A stretch of DNA of 64,000 nt from Trichaptum fuscoviolaceum (taxonomy: Eukaryota; Basidiomycota; Agaricomycetes; Hymenochaetales; Trichaptaceae): assembly GCA_910574455.1 (NCBI GenBank), contig CAJSYZ010000004.1, forward strand, positions 3,101,528 through 3,165,527. Reading direction: 5' to 3'. The translations under genes and the position numbers were made by a program. Shown here piece by piece: positions 37,955 to 49,100 of this stretch; position 1 is the first letter of the stretch, and every line of letters begins with the position of its first letter. The notes beneath the pieces are model-generated. The model had not been told where the DNA came from, did not search any database, and saw only the letters and a list, made by a program, of their open reading frames with translations.

Positions 37955-39015
37955 GAACCCCGGCGCTGCGCGTTCTCACTCGTCGCGAGCCTCGCTTCTT
38001 TCTCCTTATTCTCTCGTTTAGATGCGCGTTATAGGCTCCGTTTGTTTATTCCCTATTGGCGTAAGAAGACTGATATGATTTATGGCACTTTTCAAAAAAG
38101 GCCGACTGTGGCTTGCTGGTGTTCATCATGCTCTCATGCTCCCCAAACAAAAAGACGTCAGATGATAATGGACATGTTGGCGATCCAAATTTCTTTTCTA
38201 CTCTTCTCTTTTCTTTCTACTTATCACGTTTCCCTGTTCTAGAGATGTCTTTTATACATCTAAGTATATGTTCGGACCCTTGTCTCTCCTTCCGTGGACT
38301 TTGTCCGTTTGACTTTTTGGACTTGTCGATCTTTGCCCCGCGTTGCTTTCTTGTGATCTCTTCCCGTTCTCCGCATTCCAGGTATCTTTTTTTCAGATTG
38401 CTTTGTGTACAGCGCTTGTTCAGTCCTTCTTCTCCTTTTCTTGTTCTGCACATTGCACCTCCATTATATCTTTTTGCTTTCCGACATTCGGATCCATTGT
38501 CATCTGGCCGCATTCTCTCCCCATTTGTACCACGGAGTAGTATCCAACCTTGCTGCTCCTCCCTTTCGCCATGCTTTCGTCCCTGTCCTGCTTAGATATG
38601 TACCATCACAACAGCCCCTTTCAATGTGTCGCATTGTCCGAGGAACAAAAGTGTGCCTGATCATCCTCCTCTACCTCCCATCCCGCCATGCATGCTAGAA
38701 GCTGTACATCTCACATTCGTTATCCTCATCTGAAGTCCGACCCTTTGTGTACTGAGAACGCACGTACATACAACAGACAAATGAACTGTATATCTGTATT
38801 CCTACATACACATGTGCATAGTAACAATCCTATCTGGCAATCTTGATAAATAGCGGGAGTTTCGATAGCAGGGGTAAATATGTGCAAGAATAAAATGAAT
38901 AATCGCGTTCGGGGGCCGGGCAGGTTATGGGCCAATCTCGTACATCCTAGGCGAAGGCCCATAGTTGAGTCCAAGCTTAATCTTGGATTCCAATTTGATT
39001 GGGGACCAGGCTGCC
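37955..39015. other. Intergenic region between convergent genes
   Basis: T-rich 3' sequence of the HSF gene up to about 38700, then unassigned sequence up to the stop of the coiled-coil gene. No gene or repeat is seen. Confidence 0.5.
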
Positions 39016-39864
39016 CTATCGGCCATTCATCTCGTCCGCTGCTGGCGGATAGTCCGTGTGCGCCTGGACGGCATCAAACTGCGTAATTCAAGCGTATTCA
39101 GTGAAAATCACGACGACGCAGACGAAGTCCGATCATGCCCGGGATACGTAGTCACTTACCTCGATCTGCAGCGAGTCCCCGTTTATATGTTCAGGATATG
39201 CATTCCCGTGGCCATTCAACGCGAGCGGTGTTTCTGCCTGTGGGGAAAGTTGCCCCAGAATCTCCTGGAGCGTCTGCTGGCTGGGCACAACAATCTGCAT
39301 CGCGTCCAATAGGAGACTAGTTCGGTTTCGTGTATGTATATCGTTACAGGAACGTGTTGGCAACGAATAAGCCCGAGTGTTATTACACAACAAGATAAAA
39401 TCGCGGATACGTGAATGAGCTAGTCGTCATACAAAGGCAGAGAGCGACCTTACTCGTTTTCCGCCTGCAGCCTCTTGAGCTTTGCGCTTGCATTGCTAAG
39501 CTCTTTCTGCAGGTCTTTCTGTCTCTGGGCAACCGGCCGGTGGTTACTACTCGAAGATATCGAGCTACTAGAAAGCACGACATACCGCTGTCACGGCATC
39601 ATATTTCTCCCTCGTAACGTGGAACCTGTACACGATAGCTTAGAGACTCGAAGCGCGATGGCGCACAGCGGCTTTACGAACTTGTCCTTATACCTATTTC
39701 CCTTGACCGCAGCTAACTGTTCGTATTTGCGGGCTTCATGAGTTCAGACCAAAGCCTTGCGCAGATGCTCGCTCACTCACTTTGAATTTGCCCACACCCT
39801 CGATGTCCTTTGCACCTGACCGCGAAGGTCCAGCAGATGTTAGCTGTTGGTTGGCTTCCGCCAT
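39016..39864 (-). CDS. Small coiled-coil protein, possible chromatin-complex subunit
   Basis: Six exons on the minus strand: 39781-39864, 39682-39716, 39586-39625, 39454-39524, 39160-39316 and 39016-39078; 149 residues. All junctions keep frame, including two very short exons of 35 and 40 nt. The middle is a basic coiled coil (YKDKFHVTREKYDAVTA, QKDLQKELSNASAKLKRLQ, AENDLLLDAM), and the C-terminus is polar. The KYxxL..K..E.ENxxLL pattern is reminiscent of small INO80-complex subunits of the INO80F/Iec3 type, but this is a weak resemblance and I would call it unproven. Coordinates are well constrained by frame; function is not. Confidence 0.65.
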
Positions 39865-40306
39865 TCCAGTAGTAAGTACTTTGGCAAGCAAGACCCGCGC
39901 AATGGTCGACGCTTGAAAGCAGTGTCGGTGGCTGTGTTGCAGGATTGAAGCCAATGGCTAACAGAGCCAAACAGCGGGCTACCTAGTAGCGCCACAACCG
40001 CGTCTCGCGCCGACGAGGGCGACTTTCACACTGACCAGTATCTCGTGCCATGAAGTTGTTCAGGGGAACCGGTGGGTATGTTTCCCAGAGGTTATAAATA
40101 TTCGCCTGACTTTCCGCGGGTCGACCAGCCTGCTTCAGCCCAAGTGTCTCATCAGCGCTCAAGGAAGCATGGGGTGCGTATACCCGAGGCGCATAGAGTC
40201 AGATATCCTGCTGACTCTGGGTGATCCGACAATACATAGCCGAGCACGGTGGGACACTGGCAAGGTCGATGAAAGAGAAGCAGTATTCAGACTGGTTCTT
40301 CTGTGA

Positions 40307-41343
40307 TGGCATGGGAGACCCGTGGATGCGCGAGTGAGTGATACTTCAACAACTTCTGAGCTTCGCGATGACCCTCCCAAAGGCTATCGAAGAGGCCAAT
40401 CGTTGTGAGTGTGGTGTAGAAAATAGATATCAAAGTGGGCACTAAATTTGGGATCTCCGCGCGCGATCAAGGTTTTCCATGCTAATTGGATTCAGGCCGT
40501 GGTCTCCTCGAGATTTCCCATCCCTCTCTCAGATTTCGTGCTGGACGGTATGTAAGCCATCACGGCGGGAAACCTTAATGATGACAGGTGATCATAGATG
40601 GCTTTGTGGCTCTGAACGAATCTGAGCACCCGTCCACCCGAACGAGCCACGGAGTGGATTCGGAGGGCTCGTACTCCGCTTTTTCACAGGCAGAGAGCGA
40701 TATCAGCTTTGCGGCGGACTCTTCTGAGCAGCAGGGGTTAACAAAGCGCCGTCGGCCCATGTCACCTGGACACTTAGGCTCTCAGCATCGTCCCTTCAAA
40801 AATACGAGTCCTCGGTCCACTGAATTAAAGCGCAACAATACAGATTACCGCAATGGTCCTCAATTAAACAGGGCAGCACGTATCCTGCACATGAATCAAA
40901 GTTCAATCTCTGATGTGGTTCAATTGGACACATATGCTGCGGGGTCCCAAATTTCCAATTCAGAGGGCCAGACTTGTGAACCTCGCTATCAATCGTTCTG
41001 CGTCGAACCCCCTCAAGCTGGTGATAATTTCCTCATTTATCCGAAGACGACAACAATAAACCGAAGCAAAGACTTGCTTCATTCCAGGTAAATATTCTCT
41101 CTTTCGGTTCCACTCTACCCTGAACATCCTTCCAGTTCTCGGGTCTCTTTGCCTTCAAACGTCTGGCTCTCACTTAGCTCTGCCTTGAAGTCATCTGATG
41201 GATCTCTGAATCTCTCTATCTCTGCTACTCACAAGGCGCTCTCTGACATTCCTATCGATAAACTGGCACTCTTCGTACCATCTCAATTTCATCTCGGCAG
41301 AGAGTTCCGGTATATTGGAGTGGACCGTCGAAGAACTATATGA
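40307..41343 (+). CDS. Hypothetical protein (5' end unresolved)
   Basis: Exons that join in frame are about 40307-40404, 40496-40547, 40588-41087 and 41136-41343, with introns of 91, 40 and 48 nt. The frame is closed upstream by a TGA at 40304, so a first exon is missing; an ATG at 40169 is a candidate but I could not join it. The protein is polar and Ser/Asn-rich, with no membrane segment and no known domain. A more hydrophobic last exon (VSLPSNVWLSLSSALKSSD) precedes the stop. Function unknown; the model could also be a decayed gene. Confidence 0.4.
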
Positions 41344-41720
41344 ACTCAAACATACAACTTGAAGCTGACTCGGACTCGAAGTTTTTCAAAAAATATGTAG
41401 CAGTATGCTATTCCTTTCAAGTTCTCACGATGCAACTTACCCTTCTTTATGTTTTACGTGTGTATGTATTTCTCTGATCAATAGAAAAAGCAAAACATAG
41501 TTAGTTTACCTTCTTTATTTTCTATACAATGTTGTATTGTAATAGTGGATGTACTATGCTTTCGCAAGTGTCCAGCTTCGCTTTCATCGCATTTAATCAA
41601 CTCTATGAGTAATGCAGAAATTGAAGCTCCGATGAAACTGAATAAACTTGCTAACAATGGTAAATAAACACTCTTTTCTGTCCGCCACCACCATCTCTCG
41701 CGCCTCGCAACGTCTTCATC
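41344..41720. promoter_or_regulatory. Upstream region of the CID gene
   Basis: AT-rich 377-bp gap between the hypothetical gene and the ATG of the CID gene, both on the plus strand. It should contain the promoter of the latter; no defined element is visible. Confidence 0.4.
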
Positions 41721-44610
41721 ATGTCGAAGGAGTCTGAGACGGTAAGTGGAGGGTCCTCTAGCTCTGCGCAACCGACTGTTGATGTAAGTACTGAATTCAA
41801 ACCTTCAATCGTTCGTTCGGTCAAATTTACACAAGGCTGTATCAGGGATTCGAAGCTACTTTGAAGGATATAGTCAATGGAAAGCGTTTATCAGCTTCGA
41901 AGATGTCGAGCCTGACGGAGATGGCATTAAAACTAATGCAGGTGCGTGGCAAGCTTTATCTGTCGGGGACAAAGCTAAGCAGTGTGCCATCTTTGTCGTT
42001 TAAAACAGTACGACACTCAGCTTGTCTCGGTTCTATACCGTAACCATAAGGCTCTGTCAACAAAGGCGAAGATCTCCAGTCTTTATGTCTTTGACTCTCT
42101 ATGCCGCGCCGCTCGAAGTCAGGTTAACAAACAAGGCTTGACTGGTTCTATCAACTCAGAAAAAGGGAATGCTGCAACCTTTCTATTGAAGATAGAAGGT
42201 GTCCTTGATGGCCTCTTTCAGGACGTGGTTGCAACTGGTCTTCCAGAAGCTAAGGTTAGTGAGATGTTGCACTGATATTGTCTAGAAGCTTCACAGTCGT
42301 GCGCGTACACTCCATTGCTCCTCATACAATAATGCCATCGGTTAAGGCTTCAAAGTCGTACTGCTTTGCTTGTCAACTGCTGCCAACTCCGGTGCCTCTA
42401 CATGTACCAGGTCGCAGACGAGATTATACCAGAAATATGCTAGGACATTCCTTGTTTGACACGGACCCCTTGCATGGACGAAGCACCGGAGTTATAGCCA
42501 GAGTTGCAAGTAATCAAGCTTGATGACGAGACTAATAGCTAGATGTGCTGACCTTCTAACCGTATGCCTAGCCTAGTACATGTTGACCTGTATTCATCAG
42601 GTGCTTTATACATCCATTCGCTATAATGGAAACGATAATTCGCTTCGCGATAGTGCGTTGTTGAACGCTACATCGAAGATATAACACGCATTGAGCCGAA
42701 AATTAAATCTGCAGCTGTGCGCGAGGCTATCACATGATCGCGATCAAGGCGACATGAATGGCGGCGTAGAAGGCATTGCCGAAGTTTCTCTTTTCTGACA
42801 CATTCTACTAAGATAAAGCCCTGACATTTTGTTTCATTGCCTTGCATGGGTGACAGGAAAAGACAAAGAAGGTGCTGGACATTTGGACGAAAGCGAGTAC
42901 GTTCCCGCCGGATGTGTTATCTCGACTCACAGATCAGGGTAATGTGGTAGAAAAAGGTGCATATCGAGTTCTTTATTTTGTATTGCTAAGTACCTCTTCT
43001 TGGCAACTCCAATCTTGTTGCGGTTATCGTACATGCAATCGTGAAGTTAAACTGAAATATAAATTTGTCCATGGGTCAGAGATCAAACAAGTGTCATCGA
43101 ACACAAAAACGACAACAACGGCTGATCCAAGAAAAAAGCATCCCACACCTCCGACCGTCAACACATCGACAGCACCTGCACCTCCCCCTTCAGCCTCGCC
43201 AGTGACAGCAACTTCGACTCCCGATTCCGCACAAGCAGCGTTATTAGCTTTGTTAACCTCTGCTACAGCAGCCGCTGTAGGCAGGTGAGCATTTGGTATA
43301 TCCTTGAAATACGTTAGCAGAAACTCATAGTATCCTTTAGCCAAACAGCCGTAAACACATCGAACGTAAGCGGTGCACCACCAATTAATGCCGGTGTGCA
43401 TTCGCAGCAGCCACGAATAGATCCTGCGAAGCTGCTGCTACACCAGCTGACGAATAACGTCGCAAATGCTCCTCCATTGCATGCCGTGCCTCAACAAGTT
43501 CCTTTTGTCCCCTCACCAACATATTCACTGGGGCCAAACATTCCCGGTCCGAGTCCACACCCTCTGCCAAATATAACAAACTATCCGAGTAGCGAGCATA
43601 GGGGCTCAGAGTTTAATGGGTACAACGGCCCGTCAGACAGAGGCCGTGAGCGGCCAGCCTTTCATGACAACCGAAGAGGTGGATACCGCGGCGGGCATTC
43701 TGCTCAGCAAGGATACGGAAGGGACGATTTCAGATCAGGACGGTATGAAGAACGGGACCGCTATAGGGAGGAGGATAATCGGGGACCTTACAACGGCCAG
43801 CGATTCAGCCGATCACGGAGTCCACCCTTACGAAGGAAATTCGAAGCTCCTTCAGGACGGAGAGATGTTAGACCGTACAGTCCGCCTGGACGACCTTCTC
43901 TAGCTTCTATGGGCGATAATGACCGCCCCAGGGAGCCCGCTAAAAGAGCACTGCCACCAAAAGGAGCTGGAAAGGATGAGTTTGGACGTGACATCCGGTC
44001 TCCTTCGGTTGAAGCGAGCTCAGTACCAGCACAACGTGCTCCGTCAGAGGCGCGTCAGTCGGCGGATGAAAGATCGACTTGGAGTCGCGATAGGTCGCCC
44101 CAGTCTCACCGTATCCCCGAGAAACAACCGCTGGAGAGCGAGCGAAAGCCCATGATGGCGCCTACAATAAAAGCGGGAGGTCTCGACAGCTTTGATTTCA
44201 GTTCGTTCAGTCCAACAGACCCCGCGTGCTGGAAGGCATTGGGTGATGCATACACAGTGACGAATGGTTATCTGCCATCGCAGGAAGAGTTAATGCAGTA
44301 TATCATGGCCCAGATGATGACCATGGGGATGGGGATGGGGATGGGGATGGGGTCCGCAGGCATGCCTCCCCAAGATCCGTCAGACTTCGACCACGGATAC
44401 CCGCAAAGTTATGGAAACGCCAGTCAATCAGGGTGGGAGGGGAGTTTCTCCAACACGGAGAGTTGGAATGCTGCGCCGACGAATAAGCAGCCCGATCTAC
44501 CGAAGGAAACAGACGACAGCCGAATGGCCGCTGCAAGCGGAGGCGCTGGTGGTCATATGCGGAAAGTTGGAGACAGATGGGTTTTTGTAAAGGAAGGGAC
44601 ACAGTCATGA
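41721..44610 (+). CDS. RNA polymerase II CTD-interaction-domain (CID) protein with an RS-like tail
   Basis: Six exons: 41721-41783, 41846-41941, 42009-42254, 42857-42938, 43080-43284 and 43341-44610; 653 residues. Residues about 20-160 form a CID, the eight-helix domain that binds the phosphorylated C-terminal repeats of RNA polymerase II: GFEATLKDIVNGKRLSASKM, YDTQLVSVLYRNHKAL, KISSLYVFDSLCRAAR, GLFQDVVATGLPEAK, KTKKVLDIWTKASTFPPDVL. This is the fold of Nrd1/Seb1, Pcf11 and SCAF4/8, which link transcription to 3' processing and termination. After a Pro/Thr linker come Arg/Gly/Asp-rich and RS-like stretches (RRGGYRGGH, SRSRSPPLRR) in place of an RRM, then a helical, Met-Gly-repeat end. One intron (42255-42856) is 602 nt. 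The stop lies 29 bp from the stop of the convergent phosphatase. Confidence 0.88.
44323..44352. repeat. Five ATGGGG units inside the CID gene
   Basis: Five perfect 6-bp units encode (Met-Gly)5. A coding microsatellite of this kind is likely to vary in length between strains. Confidence 0.9.
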
Positions 44611-44639
44611 TAAAAATCTGCATTTCCCCTCCTATTTTG

Positions 44640-45871
44640 CTATACATGGTCTCTTCCTTCTTCCAAGTCAGCTAATTCATAACCTCTGTTCCGCAGACCT
44701 TCTTCATTTTCGTTTCTGTACAGTAGTCTTGGTTGGTGTGCGATCCCTCGCTTGTGATTATCATGGGAGAAAGGGTTTGGCCAAAACGAAAAATAGCCTA
44801 TAGCACCACAAATGATGCCTATCAGACTTCCAACTATCACATCCTCTTTATGGTGACGCTACCAATTCACGAGAAAATGAGCTTTCGTTTGAATCTAAGA
44901 GCTATGTTCACGCACATAATCCTCGACTCGAGAAACAGCAACCCAAGTTGCGAAAGTAAGAGGCATAAGTGTCAGGAGAACTCTACCAAGTCTTGACGCA
45001 AGAACCCAAGGACTGCGAGGTGGCAAAGGCGCAGCAAAACACCACGCCGCAGTTTTCGCTGAAAGCCAAAGAAACATGAAAGTCATGCCTACAAAGGCAG
45101 TCGATGAATGTCCGGATGGGAACGACTTCCTCCCATCCACTATGTCAGCAATCTTTCTACACCAAGAATCAACGGCGATCCTGAATTTCGAAGTCGCAAG
45201 TTTATTCACCCTGTGCATTGCTTTATAGCTTTTCCCCATTTACAGCGAGCCAAAAAATCCGGTCGTAATCTCCCTAAAAAGAGTCAGCACAGATTCAGCG
45301 AATGAGAATGCTCCTTTCTTCTTACCCACTCGATTTTTGAGAGCCTCTGTGACTAAACGAGACAACGAACTTTCCGAAGACAATGAGTGTGTCAACTTTC
45401 AAGTAGTTGGCTCGCCAAATATGAAGTAATCACCTGGATGTCCAGAGTCCTAATACGCTATGGTGTAGCTCGAATGCTGACCTCTTGACGCAGGATACGA
45501 TAATCAAGATACATAGCGGTAATACGAAACACAAGAGATTGGTTGTGAAGCCACTGATTCTGCACCGTGTTCACATTTTAGCAGGGACCATCTGAGGTAA
45601 TACATTCTCTCTCACTGTTGTTTAGTGTGATGATGCTTTATCAGGGGATCAGACACGTCGAATTCACGCTCGAATACCGGAAGCCGATCGACAAGTCTTG
45701 ACAGAATGTAAAGAAATGTCGCAATCGCCCTGTTGTGAATGAAGTAGCTTCAATATTGGAGAATTGCTGCCTAACATTATATACGTACCAGTCACCAATT
45801 AGGGAGGTATCAAGCCATTCTAACGAACTGTCGACGAAGAAAGACTTAGCCCAGTGCAAGATAGCAGACAT
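44640..45871 (-). CDS. Lipid phosphate phosphatase (PAP2 family)
   Basis: Dephosphorylates phosphatidate, lysophosphatidate or diacylglycerol pyrophosphate at a membrane, as yeast Lpp1/Dpp1. Seven exons on the minus strand: 45789-45871, 45616-45729, 45434-45559, 45326-45369, 45210-45273, 44916-45156 and 44640-44858; 296 residues. All three PAP2 signatures are complete once introns are removed: KNRVGRLRP (K-x6-RP, spanning the 45274-45325 intron), PSGH in RKSFPSGHSS, and SRVEDYRHHKED (SR-x5-H-x3-D, spanning the 44859-44915 intron). Hydrophobic segments fit six membrane spans. The C-terminus is charged. It shares a divergent 240-bp promoter with the methyltransferase gene. Confidence 0.9.
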
Positions 45872-46111
45872 GCCCGGTCAAGAAATTTGAAGATAATAAC
45901 AGCGTCGCTCAAGACAGTGAGCTGTGACGGTAGTGTGTGCAACCTCGGGCTTTGCTTCCGCCGGCAACGCCGAGTTCGGCGACAGCGTGACAGGACGGAA
46001 ACACGTAAACACGTCTGTCACGCGTTACCGCTCGCGATTTGCAGTCGTCGGACACGCGTTTGTCATGCACACCCACTTGTTTTCCTCTCTCTATTTCCTC
46101 GACAGGTCGAC
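45872..46111. promoter_or_regulatory. Divergent promoter between phosphatase and Dnmt5
   Basis: 240 bp separate the two start codons. GC-rich, with several CG-containing short palindromes (cgtaaacacg, cacgcgt) but no element I can name. Confidence 0.5.
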
Positions 46112-49100
46112 ATGGCCAGGCCGAAAGCTCCCGCGAAAGCGAAGAGCCAGACAACTCTCAATACCTTTGTAAAGGTCAAGAAAACGGCAAAGAAGGTCGC
46201 TGAATCTGAGGAAGATATGGAGATCGCCGATGCTGCTGTTGAAGATGAGGAGGACGCCGAAGAGGACGTTGCAGATTCGAAGGGCACCCCGGTGATCGAC
46301 AAGAAAGCCTCTCCAGCCAATTCTTCGCTCCCTCCGATTAGTAGCATTCCCGCAATATTCAACGATCTCGTCTCCAATATTCCAGACATCAAGAAAGTCG
46401 CGGAACGCGTCAAGGGACGGAAGTTGCGCGTCGCCACAATGTGCTCGGGCACAGAGTCCCCACTACTAGCGCTAGAACTGATTCAAGACTCAATAGAGGA
46501 ACTCTATAAAACGAAGCTCGAGATTGATCATGTCTTCTCTTGCGAGATCGAGCCGTTCAAGCAAGCGTATATTGAACGCAACTTCTCACCCCCGATCCTG
46601 TTCCGCGACATCTGTGAGCTTGGCGATGAAGAGGCGTACGTCGACTCATTCTTCTATCTTTGTATATTACTTATAATGTCTTAGTACCACCGCTTATGGG
46701 TCAATGATGAAAGTGCCAGGCGATGTTGACTTGCTGATCGCTGGTACTTCCTGCGTTGATTATTCTACTTTGAACAATGAAAAGCAAGATATAGATGCAA
46801 ACGGAGAATCTGGTCGTACATTCCGGGGAATGATGTCTTGGGTAGACAAACATCGTCCTCCTCTGGTGATTCTTGAAAATGTCTGTAGTGCGCCTTGGGA
46901 TAAGGTGACACGGTACTTCGAGAAGAATAACTACAGTGCCGATTTCTTGCGGGTTGACACGAAGTTCTACTACGTCCCACATACTCGTACTCGTGTATAT
47001 TTGCTTGCTGTTCATCAGAGGAACTCCGCGATGCCTACTCAATGGAGGAATGTTTTGGACAAGCTCAAAAGACCCGCATCAACGACTTTTGACAGTTGGC
47101 TTTTGCCAACGGACGACCAACGCATCCATCAAGCACGTCAGAAGCTTGTACAAGAAAGCTTTGGTGCACTCGATCGACGAACAGGTCGTACAGATTGGGG
47201 TCGATGTGAATCTCGGCACCAGCGCGCCAGGCTTGAGGAGGAACTTGGTTCTAAGCGTCCTCTAACGAATTGGGATGATGGTAAGTTCGATCCTCACCTC
47301 TATATTGCCTTGCTAATGTCTTCCCAGGTGGCTATTGCAAGCTTCCTGATTTTGCGTGGGACGACTGGGGAGTAGGCCAAGTAGAGCGCGTATGGGATCT
47401 CATGGATATTTCACTTCTGCGCTCTGCTAAAATTGGCGTGGATCCATCTTTCAAGACGTACGTTTAACTCCTAGATCCCGTTTGAACCTTATTGACTCAA
47501 TTGTATATGTTAGGCTCGTGTGGAATCTTTCACAGAATGTCGATCGAGAAATCAGCTCTAAACGATTGGGTGTATGCCCCTGCTTAACACCTTCTATGAT
47601 CCCTTACGTTACAAATCGAGGAGGGCCAATGGTGGGACTAGAGGCACTTGCAATGCAGGGTCTGCCCATCGACAAACTGCTTCTGACGCGAGAGACAGAG
47701 GATCAACTTGCTGATCTCGCTGGAAACGCGATGTCGACGACTGTCGTCGGCGCGTGCATACTTGCGGCCTTAGTTGTCGGAAAGAACTTAATGAAAGAGG
47801 GTAACGATAAGGACACGTACGAGGAGAAGGCAGGCAACGCTTATGAGGAGGTAACCCATGAGGATGGCATGGATGTGGATGAGGCACAACGGGAAACCGT
47901 AGAATCTCACATATCTGGTGATGAAAAGCTTAACGAGCAACCTCTGGACTTGTCGACTGCACACGCGAGTTCGCTACCCGACTTGTTGGCTAAGGCACAA
48001 GCCAGTGCTCGTCTCTGTGATTGTGAGGGCCGCACTGACATGACGAGCCGTGTTCTCAACCGCTGCGTAGACTGCAGCACCACTACTTGTGCGAAGTGTG
48101 GAGGCAGGCCGGAGCACAGTTATGAACCCATTGACTTTACCAACTCGCCTCGTCTTGCACCAACAATCTTTGCGCGGGAGCTTAAGTCCGTTCTGCCTAT
48201 GAGCTTGACTTTCGCAAACGTTACGGAAGACCTCTTGGAGGATCTGAAAATACATAACGTTGATGGAGTACCGGAAAAGAAGTGGGGTATCTGGCGCGAT
48301 GCTGTGCTGCGAGCCTGCTCGGTCGAACAACGATTTGTTGAGCTAAAGCGACAGGAAATATGGATCGCGATATTTAATTCGCCCGTTGGTCTTCTTGAGC
48401 TACAATTACACCCGCAACGGCCAGAATGGCGCTTCTTTGCTACGCCCGAGGATACCGTCCCTGCAAATAGCGAGATTCGTCGCCTCCTGGAGTTCCCAGT
48501 GGCACGTATGTTATGCAAGAATGGACTATTGGATGGCGTTTGGGAGTTTTCATTCCCGAAGCCGTCGAACGTCAACATCAGCATCAAAGGTATTGGGGAA
48601 CTAGTTCCATCCTGGGAGGCCCGACTTGGTTTGCAAGGCTCGTATAAAGATCGTAAGGTCTACTCGCAGATTGAGATATCAGTCCCCGAGACTGCGAAGC
48701 CCTTGTTTGATCGAGACATTTCTGGCGTATACACCCTTTTCGATAAGTGCGGCACTGCTACAAGCGCCCTTCACAAAAAGAACGCTAAGGCCGAAGAAAA
48801 CGATTTGCCGCCACTTTTCTTCTTCCTTGATCCGTCCCGAAGCGGGACTGTAGACGAGGACCCTTTCGTGTTTTCCATCGGCACACGTAGGTATCAATTT
48901 GGCGAGACGAGGCCTATAGTTGCCAAGCTCGACCCAAAATGGAGGCAGAAACAGGTCAAGGGTGAAGCAAGCTCGGTTGTCTGCAATATTCCTTGTGTAT
49001 GGGTGACGGCTAGCACAGTCGTACTTGCGGTAAGTCGTTTCAGCCTGAATTCTATGCGGCTCGTACTGAAGATCGCATAGTCATCTAAAAGTAGGGAGGC

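Noticed and set aside
40451..40480. CRISPR-like, rRNA or integrase features
   Set aside because: None is present anywhere in the window; the only tandem repeats are the 99-bp pair and short coding microsatellites.
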